Assembly: GCF_001638985.1 (NCBI RefSeq)
Contig: NW_017265165.1
Location: 224,912 to 288,911 of the forward strand
Length of the DNA stretch: 64,000 nucleotides
Direction of reading: 5' to 3'
Source: Phycomyces blakesleeanus NRRL 1555(-)
Lineage: Eukaryota; Mucoromycota; Mucoromycetes; Mucorales; Phycomycetaceae
Part shown: positions 49,205-60,492 of the stretch, piece by piece
How the letters are laid out: each line of letters begins with the position of its first letter
Numbering within the stretch: position 1 is the stretch's first letter
Made by a program: the position numbers and the translations under genes
Notes under the pieces: model-generated
Told to the model about the DNA's origin: nothing
Databases searched by the model: none
The model's input: only the letters and a program-made list of their open reading frames with translations

Positions 49205-52186
49205 ATTACATGTAACAGACCAGCAATCTTACGGGGACGACATTTCTTGTTATGATATTATGTATTAAGTAGCGTGTTAGGTAACTATTTTATTATTCTC
49301 CATATATCCAGTAATACATTACAGATAATATAAAGCTTTAAGTATACTATTGCATATTTAAGATGGTGTTTTTACACTTGACCAAAGTCACTATTTTGTC
49401 TTATATTAAAGTATCTTTAGTATGATATATATTGAGTCTTAGGGACCAGATAGACTTATTTGATACTAAGCAGCAAGTCGCAATTTGTGGTCCAGTAAAA
49501 TTAAAACATCGTTTCCCATCAAAAAAGGTAGTGCCCATAAGAAAATGCTGTCCCCCTAATATCAGTGCCTAATATTAGCATTAAAATATTATCTCTACAA
49601 CTAAAGTAGCACCAAGCTCTTCAATTGCTTTTGATGGTATTATCAATGCATACAAGACATTTTCTTCTCTAGATAATTATATATATTTTTACTACAATAC
49701 TATATTAAAGAAATAGAAGAGAAGCATTTGTTTGACAGAAAAAAAATCAAGTTACTTAGTGAAATATATAAGACTAACTATATATATCTTTTCTTTCGCT
49801 TTAGTTTTACTTGATTTTTTTTTATAATCTACATTAACAGTCTTTATTTTATTTTTACATATCTAGAGTTTTCTGGGCTACATTGCTAATACAAGCATGG
49901 TACTAATTTCTTCTATAATAGTAAGCAATATTTTTTGTAGAAATTGCAACTACTGTAATTGAAACACTTCTGTCTAACAAGCCTTCAGACAGTCACCCTT
50001 TGTCTTTGAGATATATTGTCACTATTTATTGTAAAACTATCAAAGTACTGAGTATTGTTTGAACTGACAAGAAAGAACATTCGAATGATATTTATTAGGA
50101 CATTACCTGTTTGAAAAGACTATTACTCTTCAGCAGATTGATTATATCATTAGTATTTTTATCATTACTCTTATAATATATCAATATTTAAGCAGTTTCA
50201 GATTTTTTAAAATATATAATCTATTAGAGAAGTTTGTGCTCTGTACAACTTTGAAAAAAGTTATTTCACAAAGTCAATAGAATATTTTTTTGAAGTTTAA
50301 AACTTTTACAAAGTTTTTATAAATAAGCTACTCATTACTTAATTTATTAACTAGATATTATATTGACTAAACTTGCAGATATAACATTAAAATAAAAATA
50401 AAAAAATATTTCTTTTGATGATAAAACAGTTTTGTTTATATAAGTCTTATTTAATATATATATATACACTATGAATGAAATCGGTGTGGCTGCCACTAAT
50501 GGTAGTGGATATGCCACTAATTTATTTTAATTAACCAATCAAATTGGTTCTAGAGTTTGGTAAAAATATTAAAAAAGGTAAAAAAGATAAAGTTGTATTT
50601 AAGAGCGAAATAACATAATAGAAATGTCTTTTTTTTACATTTATATCATATAGAGAGTATAGCAACTTGATTTATTTATTTTTTATTTGAAATCGTAAAA
50701 CTTTTTTTTGTCTCATTGTCAAGATTGTTGTATTTTGACAATATCACTAATCAATGTAGCAAACCAACTATCTTTTCCACTAATTTACCAAAAGTGCGGG
50801 ATTTAAATTGTTTTTTTTTATATTTTATTTTGCTCAAATTTTTACTTTGCATTTATTTTTCCCTTTCTACGTAAATGAACATCATCTTGAAGTTATTTTT
50901 TAGAATAATGGGAAATCTTTATAGCTACTTTATACATCTAATTTACATGACTTGCTCTCTATTTTACTTTTACCTGTTTTAATTTGCTAAAATAAAAGTA
51001 TATTTTAATTATCGAAAAAACAAAAAGTTATTTTTTATTGCTTGTGAGAGGAGTAAGACATATTCCTGTTACAATAACAGAGACTTGTGTTGAATTTATC
51101 CCAACAAGAACAAATAAGATACCGAGTGCAACTGCAAGAATAAATGCACTGATCAACTATCTGTGGAAAAAGAAACAGGAGATGGATATCAGCATATTCT
51201 TAGAAGAGCAAAAGCTCATTCAACTGCAGTTCCACATGTATACAAGGCAATGCCGACGTATTATGTGTGAAGACGGCATTGTAGAGACGAACTGAGGAAG
51301 ATTGAGTAGTTAACAAAAGTTGTATTACTCTTTGAGACTCAAGAAGTTAATTTTGAAATATCAATTTGCTTTACACAAATTCAGAGGTCAATGAGTTGCT
51401 GTTCTTCTCCTTCAAGAAGTGATGAAGGCTGAACACCAAACAGAGAAGTGACAAATCATACATATTAAATTTAGTGTCATACAAGATATTTCATTAATAT
51501 TTTTCTTTATTAAAAATATGCTGACAAAGTTAAGTAGAGAAGTTCAAGAAGAAGAGTTGAGGTATGTATAGATTGTTTAAATGTAAAACTTAATACACTG
51601 ACTAAACTATATTTTTAAAAGTAGCCTTGGTGAGGCAGAAAGTAGTGTGGCAGTCTCACCACCAAGAAGAAACATGCGGAGCCATCAAATTTATTTTTTT
51701 GAACTTCCTGTTATTTCTGTCTTCCAGAACAACAACAAAAAATTCTCTTTATAATCTCTTTTTTTTTATTAATGACAAATCGACTCATTTCCTCTACTTT
51801 CTTCTATTACTTTTTCTATAATCATATTCAAACAACATGCACCACTCAAAATTCAAGACACTTTTAATATAAAATTACTATAGTTGTGTTTTGATTTTTA
51901 AAAAAAAAGACTAATGCAACTAGAAAAACATATTTTTTTACAGTTTTTTTTTCAAGCAGCTACTATATAATATACTCTCAACTTCCTTTCATAAAATACA
52001 GTCAATGTAAGTTACAATCTTATTAAAGTGATTTTATATAAGGTATACTAAATAATCTAGGTAGTTATTAATGAGTAGATGTATCTAATTACTTGGGGCA
52101 TGTGCTGCAGTATGTTAGCTACTAGACAATCTTTGAATGCAAACAAATTATAAGGGTAAGCTTACTAGACTATATGTATTTACTTT
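49205..52186. other. Very AT-rich region, no gene supported
   Basis: Three kilobases of visibly extreme AT content with T- and A-runs and no long frames. The longest frame, 51038-51295 (+), reads MLVRGVRHIPVTITETCVEF... with no motif I recognise and may be an element remnant. No structured RNA or repeats of clear unit length seen. Confidence 0.5.
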
Positions 52187-52191
52187 GTATA

Positions 52192-52397
52192 TGTTGTAAA
52201 TGAGTATTGACTACTGCTGTAATTGAAAATAAGTCTGAAGAAAATAATATAAGGTCTCAGCTATTTCAGTCAAAGGTGTCTACCAATTACTTTATTACTT
52301 AACACACAGGTTTATCATGCATGATAGTGATTATATTTCATATGATGATATTACCATAATATGAGATATATCAGTGGATTATTATAAGCATAATTAT
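52192..52397 (+). mobile_element. Older solo LTR, family A, left part (interrupted)
   Basis: Starts tgttgtaaatgag and is closely similar to the first 206 bp of the younger LTR at 52398. It breaks off at the target site attat (52393-52397), where the complete element 52398-58558 inserted. The rest continues at 58564-58889. The two parts add to 532 bp, exactly the length of the younger LTR. Outer flanks carry the duplication gtata (52187-52191 and 58890-58894). Confidence 0.93.
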
Positions 52398-52929
52398 TGT
52401 TGTAAATGAGTATTGACTACTGCTGTAATTGAGAATAAGTCTGAAGGAAATAATATAAGGCCTCAGCTATTCCAGTCAAAGGTGTCTACCGATTACTTTA
52501 TTATTTAACACACAGGTTTAGCATGCGTGATAGTGATTATATTTCATATGATGATATCACCATAATATGGGATACATCAGTGGATTATTATAAGCATAAT
52601 TATAACTCATAAACACATTTACTTTTGATGTTAATACTTCATTGGGACTACACACATTTATATAATTAATCATACATTAATTATCCCAAGATCACGTTGC
52701 TCTGATTAAGGCTCAGATAGGATCGATTACCTGACCCCAGTCATATAATTTTCCCAATCCAAAACAATATAAATAGCAGTAGTAGTTCAGTGTAGGAACC
52801 TGGTCAAACTTTGATACAAAATCTTTCTCAATAAACAAAACCTACACAAGTTCTCACGAATCTTCGTTCCTAATCTCAAATCTTCAATTCTTCCTCTTAA
52901 AAACTTCTTCAACTTCAACCACCACAACA
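52398..52929 (+). repeat. 5' LTR of the chromovirus
   Basis: 532 bp, TG...CA ends. Contains a TATA box (tataaata, 52768-52775) and a possible poly-A signal (caataaac near 52832). R region probably begins shortly after the TATA box. Confidence 0.95.
52768..52775 (+). promoter_or_regulatory. TATA box in the 5' LTR
   Basis: tataaata, 181 bp upstream of the Gag ATG; repeated at the same place in the 3' LTR (58397-58404). Confidence 0.6.
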
Positions 52930-52939
52930 TTTTTTTTCG

Positions 52940-52947
52940 TGAACTAC
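52940..52947 (+). promoter_or_regulatory. Candidate self-priming primer-binding segment
   Basis: tgaactac, 10 nt after the 5' LTR, is complementary to gtagttca at 52782-52789 in the LTR, just downstream of the TATA box and so near the likely 5' end of the transcript. This is the arrangement of Tf1/sushi-type self-priming elements, but 8 nt could match by chance. Confidence 0.3.
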
Positions 52948-52948
52948 C

Positions 52949-55897
52949 ATGAACCCCTCTGCTGAGAACTATCCCGCCGCCATCATCCCTGCTCATGATG
53001 AGGATGCCATGTCCGTCATGACTGAGGAGGACCTCATCGCCAGTCTGAGTGACAACATCTCCTTTGCCAGCTCCACCCCTGGACAATTTGTCGCTCCCTC
53101 TCCCCTTCGTCCCTTGGTAGCGAATGCTGCTACAACAGTCTTGTCTTTGTCAGAGAAACTTAGACTAGAACTTCAACAGCATGTAGAGGCTGTCAGCGCT
53201 GCTCACGCTATGAACGATGAGCAAGCAGCTGAATTAGCCCTTAATAAGGTCAGACGCGTCAAAGAAATGATAGATATAGAAATAGCATGCAGTCAGTACC
53301 TTTCGCCTTCTGTGAAAGTTGTAGAGAAGAGCAGTCGCACTGGAGGGTTGACTCTTAATAGAGGAGATCTTCCTAAGTTCCAGTTGGCAGACGATGTGAT
53401 TAGATCCTTCCCGAATGAAGAGGTCTTTCACTCAGTAGACCACTTCCTTCGCACCTTCCAAAAGGTTATTGAGTCGTCCCTTCAGGACATTGAACTAGTT
53501 TGGAAGAGATTTTTGCCGCTCTGCTTGCCTCATAGTGACGATGGATGGGTAGAGATGGATTTGAAGAAGTGTGTAGATTGGAACGCGGCCAAGATCTGCT
53601 TTACAGCAAGACATGGATCGCGCTTGGTGACATCCCGTTCGGTAAAAGAGGTATTTACCATGGTAATGCTTCCTTCTGAGTCGATTGGAGATTACTCCAA
53701 GAAGTTCCTTCAGGCTGTGTATGATGCCGGCCTCCCCAAAAACGATGCTCGTGTTGCCGACCGCTTCCTCGCTTCCTTGACTAGGCAAGTACAGACACTC
53801 TTGCGGCTCACCATGACCAGATTGGACTTCAATGGCGAGACCAAAAGAGATTGGACTGTGGAGCAGTTGACGCAGATTGGCAGAGACATCCTTGGCGACG
53901 ACAATCGCATGTATGCCGAAGCTACCCAGCTCATTCCTGGTGCCAACATGCACACTGAGAGGAGAATGGAGAAGAAGAGAATGGAGGCGTATCCTCGCAA
54001 GAAGGTGCACTCCAGCAACAACCAGCAGCACCGAATCAGTAAGCCGGAGCGTTCCTTCTTCTGCTCGCACCATGGTAAGAATACTACACATGAGTCGAGC
54101 AAATGCTTCACCCTGGCCAACAACAAGGCCAAAGTAGCTGCCCCCACCAAGCGCAACCCCTGCAGGCGGTGTGGAGAAAACTACTTCCGTGGCCACGTCT
54201 GTAAGGACAGTGAGCCAGTCCTGATGGTCTCGCAGGTCCCTGCCAAGGAGAAGTCTGAGCAAGTGCTCAAGGCGATCCAAGACAGTGTCGACTTGGAACT
54301 CGAAGACATGTCTTTCGACTGTAAGTACCTACTTGACAAAATTGAGAGAAGGGTTAAAGCCAATGATGCATTTAATCTAACCACTCCTATTATTGTAGAG
54401 AACCACAAACTACTTGGAATGATTGACACTGGCAGTGCACGCACTTTCATTAGTTTACAATGTTTGAATGAAAATTTAAATATAAATAAAATAAATTCAT
54501 CAAATGGTTCCTTCACTTTCTTGTCAAAGAATAGTGGTACTAAGCGATTGGGAAAAACTGATCCTTTAAATTTTAAATATGTGAATGGAATTACGTTTAA
54601 GCATGCACCCGAGGTGTTAGAGTTTAATACAGGATTTAATTTTGATATTCTTCTTGGAAGAGATATCTTAACAAAAATGAACATCGGATTGATTAATGTT
54701 GCATACGATATCGAAGGAGAATATATTCATTCAGATAACGCTAAAGACTATGCCACTGTGTATGAGAATCTAAATATCGATAAAGAGAAAAAGTTTGAAC
54801 CGGATAATTCGCCAGCTGGTACGGAAATACAGCGAGCAGAATTTATTCAGTCAATTCAGGCCTCACTGGATGAAAATAAGAAAATCCCAGTCGAGTCCTC
54901 TTGTCCTTTATCAGAATCTCTAATTAGATTACCCACAAAAGAAGGCGCCACAGCTTATAGACGTCAATATCCTATTCCCCATGCTCTACGACCAACACTT
55001 GATAAACGAGTAAAAGAATGGCTTGAGACAGGCACGATTGTCAAGTCCAAGACCAATACTTCCTTCAACAGTCCTATGTTGCTTGTGTCTAAAAGAAACA
55101 AAGCTGGAGAGATTGTGAGTCACCGAGTTTGTCTAGATGTGCGATTATTGAATCAGATCCTACCTCCCACATTCAACTATCCAATTCCTAAAATCCAAAC
55201 GATATTCCAGAATTTGAGTGGAAAGAAAATTTTCACCACATTGGATTTATCGAATGCCTACCATCGTTTCAAAGTTGCACCTGAAGATGTTAATAAATTA
55301 ACATTCACTCATTTAGATGGGCAACAATATAGCTTCATTAAAGGCTGCTTTGGCTTGAAGATGCTTACATCACAATTTCAACATGTCATGGCAACTTTGT
55401 TTGATAAAATTGACTGTGTGCAGAATTTTGTTGATGATTGTATTGTGGCTAGCGAAACATTTGAGCAGCATGTTAAGGATGTAAAAATAGTGATTGATAG
55501 ATTGACATCGGCGAAGTTGATTCTAAACTCTGATAAATGTGTCTGGTTTCAACATTCAGTGCGATTGCTTGGTTTTGTCGTCAATGAGACAGGCACCAAG
55601 GTTGATAAGCGAAAGTTGACAAACGTTGATAAATGGCCTATTCCTAAAACTGCGAAACAAATTCAGCAATTTATGGGTTTGATTAATTACTTCAGAGACT
55701 ATATTCCCATGATCTCGAAGGTGGCTGAACCTATTTCACGATTAAGTCATGCCAACAATGTAGCTGAGCTATGGACAGATGAGCAGACAAGAAGCTTTAA
55801 AGCATTAAAGAACATACTGCATCAGGATTTAATTCTTCATTACGCAGATATGTCACGTGAAATGTATGTGGCCACAGATGCTTCCCTTATGGAGTAG
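52949..55897 (+). pseudogene. Chromovirus Gag-protease-reverse transcriptase ORF (broken polyprotein)
   Basis: 982 codons from an ATG 19 bp after the 5' LTR. Residues ~1-390 are Gag (helical, retrotrans_gag-like). A CxxC...HxC zinc knuckle lies at 405-418 (CRRCGENYFRGHVC). The aspartic protease motif IDTGSARTF has its Asp at 493. The reverse transcriptase runs ~650-940 and includes SPMLLVSKRNKAGE, FTTLDLSNAYHRFKV and the catalytic FVDD box (827-830). The frame ends with TAG at 55895-55897, in the middle of the first RNase H motif (ATDASL), because the reading frame has slipped by one base near 55887. The rest of the polyprotein continues in another frame at once. Confidence 0.92.
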
Positions 55898-57093
55898 CCT
55901 GCCTGCTTTTTCAGCGCGACGATCAAGGGCGTGATAAGTATATTAGTTTTGTGTCAACTTCCCTGAGCCCATCCCAACGGCGATGGAGCACCACCAAAAG
56001 AGAATTGTATGCAGTCGTTTTGGCGCTTGATAAATTCCGTCCATTTCTATGGGGCCGACAGTTCACCATTTTTACTGATCATAAAGCACTCACTTATCTT
56101 CACACACAAAAAATTGCTAATCCCATGATAATTGGCTGGATTGAGACACTTCTTGACTTTGATTTTAAGGTGGTCCATATTCCTGGTTTGTTGAATAAAC
56201 TACCAGACTTGTTGAGTCGCTTGTATCCTCCAGAGGATAGTTACAAGCTGGTGGAGGATGATGGATTGAGAAAAATCAGAACAAAACACTTGCAATCTAA
56301 AGATAGAGTTATTATTCGTAAGAAAAAGTACAGTAAGGACAAAGTGCTAAATGTACTTGCTACACAACTCATCGAAAATGTATCAGAGACTTCCGACTAT
56401 ATGTCGCCTCCTGAAGAAAAGCGAAATGGCTTGTTAAAAGAAGCACATTCGTTTGGTCACTTTGGTAGTCAAGCTATGGTGAATGATCTTCACTCTCAAG
56501 GATTACATTGGACTAATATATATGAAGAAGCAAAGGAGATTATTCGTTCTTGCTCTGAATGTCAGAAGCACAACATCAGCAAAAGAGGATATCACCCATT
56601 GACCAATGTTGTAGCTTTCCGACCATTTGATCATGTTGCAATTGACTTATGCGGTGAATTCCCAGTATCAGAGGATGGTCACACGTATATGCTAGTGTTA
56701 GTTGATGTTTGTTCCAAGTATATCATCTTGAGACCATTACCAAACAAAAACTCGACAACAATAGCTAAGGCATTGATAAAAATATTTGGAGATTATGGTT
56801 TTCCCAAAGTAATGCAAAGTGACAATGGGTTGGAATTTAGAAATTCTTTAATGGCAAGCCTATCGAAAGAGCTTGGTATTGATCGAAGATATTCAACGGC
56901 ATATCATCCACAAGGAAATGGTATTGCTGAAGCCAGTGTGAAAGTTGCAGAGAATACTGTACGGAAAATGATGAGAGCGAACAGCAATGACTGGTGTCAC
57001 TATTTTACCAATTGTTCAGCTATGCATAAACAGACATATTCCTCAAAAGACACTGAGTGCACCCTTTTCACTAATGTATGCTCGCAGAGTTAA
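55886..57093 (+). pseudogene. Chromovirus RNase H-integrase part (second frame)
   Basis: Continues the polyprotein after the frame break. RNase H segments: STTKRELYAVVLALDKFRPF and FTIFTDHKALTYLH, then the connection region. Integrase: an H2C2 zinc-binding region (HSFGHFGS...CSECQKH), then the DDE core with AIDLCGEFP (first Asp), MQSDNGLEFRN (second Asp) and GNGIAEASVKVAENT (Glu). The frame slips again at a T-run near 57003 and ends at 57093; true coding continues in the third frame. All catalytic residues of both enzymes appear present. Confidence 0.9.
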
Positions 57094-57850
57094 TGTACCT
57101 GATGAGTATGGTGATAAAGCAAAATTCTCTCTTCCCAAAAACACGGTAACAATTGATGAATTGGAGAAGCAGATTGAATATATGGATAAAATAATATTCC
57201 CTGCCATAAACGAAAGAGTCTTGCGGATCAACGAAGAGTTAAAAAAGAAATACGATCACAAGAACATCTTAATAGACATCCCCAAAGGAACACACGTAAT
57301 GGTCAGATTACCACATCATCCAAATAAATTGGCACCAATCTATGAAGGTCCTTATACAGTGGTTCGAAGAAATAAAGGAGGATTGTATGAACTAAAGGAT
57401 GAGCAAGGAGAATTGTTGCACCGAAATTACACACCCTCAGAACTCAAGATGGTTACCATCGATGAATCTACAATTGAGAATGAGCTCTATGAAGTTGAAG
57501 ACATTCGCGATCATCGTGGTGCTGCTGGTGAAAGAGAATATCTGGTAAAATGGGTTGGTTATGGTGAATGGGCAAACACATGGCAAATGGCTAACGATTT
57601 TACCAATCCCACAATAATACAAAAGTATTGGAAGAAGGTCAGAGAAATCAAACGTTTAGAGAATGAGAGAGCCACGGAATTAGTGAATAAGAGTGCAGCC
57701 TCATTAAAGAAAACAGTTCAAATTCCAAGACATGATGGTAAAATAAAAAGGAATCGCATTGAAGAGCACAATGGAAGTAAGCTTCCTACCGCACTGAGTA
57801 GAGAAGAAAGAATGTCCAAAAGAAGAGCAACAAAAAATTTGATAAAATAA
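56987..57850 (+). pseudogene. Chromovirus integrase C-terminus and chromodomain (third frame)
   Basis: Reads on from the integrase core (PIVQLCINRHIPQKT) through a GPY/F-type module (APIYEGPYTVVRRNKGG) to a chromodomain: LYEVEDIRDHRG...REYLVKWVGYG...NTWQMANDF, with the conserved YLVKW and the aromatic residues of the methyl-lysine cage region. A basic tail ends at TAA 57848-57850. Chromodomains of this clade are thought to direct integration to heterochromatin, which fits the AT-rich, gene-poor surroundings. Confidence 0.9.
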
Positions 57851-58026
57851 ACACGTAATCCACGGAGCTGAGTTTACAGTGCAGATCTCTTGAAGTATAA
57901 AAAAAAAAAAAATTATGAGCGTAATTGACCCAAATGAAATTGAGCAATTCGACAAATTAATAAATAGTTAAGATGAGATGTTTTGCCGAATCAACAAAAG
58001 GTATTGTTGAATCTGGTGGAGGATAA

Positions 58027-58558
58027 TGTTGTAAATGAGTATTGACTACTGCTGTAATTGAGAATAAGTCTGAAGGAAATAATATAAGGCCTCAGCTATT
58101 CCAGTCAAAGGTGTCTACCGATTACTTTATTATTTAACACACAGGTTTAGCATGCGTGATAGTGATTATATTTCATATGATGATATCACCATAATATGGG
58201 ATACATCAGTGGATTATTATAAGCATAATTATAACTCATAAACACATTTACTTTTGATGTTAATACTTCATTGGGACTACACACATTTATATAATTAATC
58301 ATACATTAATTATCCCAAGATCACGTTGCTCTGATTAAGGCTCAGATAGGATCGATTACCTGACCCCAGTCATATAATTTTCCCAATCCAAAACAATATA
58401 AATAGCAGTAGTAGTTCAGTGTAGGAACCTGGTCAAACTTTGATACAAAATCTTTCTCAATAAACAAAACCTACACAAGTTCTCACGAATCTTCGTTCCT
58501 AATCTCAAATCTTCAATTCTTCCTCTTAAAAACTTCTTCAACTTCAACCACCACAACA
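58027..58558 (+). repeat. 3' LTR of the chromovirus
   Basis: 532 bp, by eye identical to the 5' LTR; ends acaaca, followed by the target duplication attat. Confidence 0.95.
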
Positions 58559-58563
58559 ATTAT

Positions 58564-58889
58564 AACTCATAAACACATTTACTTTTGATGTTAATACTTC
58601 ATTGGGACTACATACATTTATATAATTAATCATATATTAATTATCCCAAGATCATGTTGCTCTGATTAAGACTCAGATAGGATCGATTACCTGACTCCAG
58701 CTATATAATTTTCCCAATCCAAAATAATATAAATAGCAGTAGTAGTTCAGTGTAGGAACCTCATCAAATTTTGATATAAAATCTTTCTCAATAAACAAAC
58801 CCTACACAAGTTCTCATGAATCTTCGTTTCTCATTTCAAATCTTGAATTCTTCCTCTTACAACTTTTTAAAACTTTAATTACCACAGCA
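58564..58889 (+). mobile_element. Older solo LTR, family A, right part
   Basis: Continuation of the LTR interrupted at 52397. Starts aactcataaacacattt and ends accacagca. It differs from the young LTRs at scattered positions (for example catgttgctctg for cacgttgctctg; cagctatataa for cagtcatataa). Followed by gtata, the outer target duplication. Confidence 0.93.
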
Positions 58890-59113
58890 GTATATTAGCT
58901 TATTTTTGTAGACTTCGTCTTTAATCACAATTACTTGAAGCTGTTAATGAATATACTTGATGTTGTATCCAACATAATTGTAGATTTAAATTAAAAGTAC
59001 AGACACTCAATAAATACATACATTGAGTTACCGACAACTAGTAACAATACTAAAAGATATATCTTCCCTTATACAAGAAAATTACGTAAAGAACATACTA
59101 AGACAAATACTAA

Positions 59114-59654
59114 TGTGGTGATCCAGACACTCGGATGTTGGATTTATCACATATAAGAACATATTCATATTGGGATAGCGTAGTAGCTATCATCTTGTCA
59201 GTATAAAATATATATAAACGATTAAGTAATCAGCCCAATAATTATTACAGTTAGTACTGTAGATAATATCTTAAAGATTGTTAAGATAATTATATCATAC
59301 TTCCGGGTAAACTGTGTCAGATCGATATGGAGCTAATTTAGTAGGAAGTCCTAAAGCTCTAGTATAAAAGAGAAAAGAATAGCTAAGAGCTAAAGAAGTA
59401 CGATTTATGACTTGATGTCATAATTGTAACACCGACACTAGTTAAGCAGTAAATACACTCTAATAACCAAATATAGTAAAGGAAGAAAGCCTTAAGAAAC
59501 TAAGACGTAATGACAAGAGCAGATTGTGTTTTCTTATAAAAAGGGACACTTTTTATTTATGAATAAAAAACTGATATACAGTCTCAAAGTATTTCTATAT
59601 GTCTCTATTATCAAATATTTTATTTTTCTATTGTTTCGTACCTGAAATACCACA
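59114..59654 (+). mobile_element. Solo LTR, family B (541 bp)
   Basis: Starts tgtggtgatccagac, ends gaaataccaca, flanked by perfect actaa duplications (59109-59113 and 59655-59659). Near-identical in reverse orientation to 59949-60492. No internal region. Confidence 0.93.
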
Positions 59655-59948
59655 ACTAAGACTCTAGTCAATAACACTAAAAACATAAGAACTAAATCAT
59701 AGAAGATAATGGTAGAGAAACAGATATTACATGATATCATCATATCATCACCAAGCTAAATACAATGTCTATATAAACGCACAATACTAATAGCAATAGA
59801 ACAGCATCTCTTTTCTGATTCTTTTACTTCTTCTAATAAAACAAAGTCTCACTATACTCTTGTCTGCACTTGTTTTATTTTATATCTTATTTTTATTTCA
59901 TACATAACACTTGAGAAAATTACAAAAAAAAATACTTTTAAGTACATA

Positions 59949-60492
59949 TGTGGTATTTCAGGTACGAAACAATAGAAAAATTAAAATATTTGATAATAGA
60001 GACGTATAGAAATACTTTGAGACTGTATATAAGTTGTCTTTATTCATAAATAAAAAGTGTCCCTTTTTATAAGAAAACACAATCTGCTCTTGTCATTACG
60101 TCTTAGTTTCTTAAGGTTTTCTTCCTTTACTATATTTGGTTATTAGAGTGTATTTACTGCTTAACTAGTGTCGGTGTTACAATTATGACATCAAGTCATA
60201 AATCGTACTTCTTTAGCTCTTAGCTATTCTTTTCTCTTTTATACTAGAGCTTTAGGACTTCCTACTAAATTAGCTCCATATCGATCTGACACAGTTTACC
60301 CGGCAGTATGATATAATTATCTTAACAATCTTTAAGATATTATCTACAGTACTAACTGTAATAATTATTGGGCTGATTACTTAATCGTTTATATATATTT
60401 TATACTGACAAGATGATAGCTACTATGCTATCCCAATATGAATATGTTCTTATATGTGATAAATCCAACATCCGAGTGTCTGGATCACCACA
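59949..60492 (-). mobile_element. Solo LTR, family B, inverted copy (544 bp)
   Basis: Reverse complement of the family B LTR, with few differences (for example a short insertion near 60030 and ggcagtatg for the counterpart of catacttccgg). Flanked by perfect acata duplications (59944-59948 and 60493-60497), so it is a separate insertion 294 bp from the first. Confidence 0.93.

Larger units (their letters stand above)
52398..58558 (+). mobile_element. Full-length Ty3/gypsy chromovirus-type retrotransposon
   Basis: 6161 bp: 5' LTR 52398-52929, internal region 52930-58026, 3' LTR 58027-58558. The 532-bp LTRs begin tgttgt, end acaaca and look identical by eye. The target duplication attat is perfect (52393-52397, 58559-58563). 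Domain order Gag - zinc knuckle - protease - RT - RNase H - integrase - chromodomain marks it as Ty3/gypsy, chromodomain clade. Two reading-frame breaks (near 55887 and 57003) interrupt the polyprotein. A purine-rich tract (58012-58026) precedes the 3' LTR. No tRNA-type primer site follows the 5' LTR; see the self-priming candidate. Confidence 0.96.

Noticed and set aside
53495..54684. Minus-strand frames opposite the chromovirus Gag region
   Set aside because: Antisense shadows; the plus strand carries the Gag and zinc-knuckle motifs.
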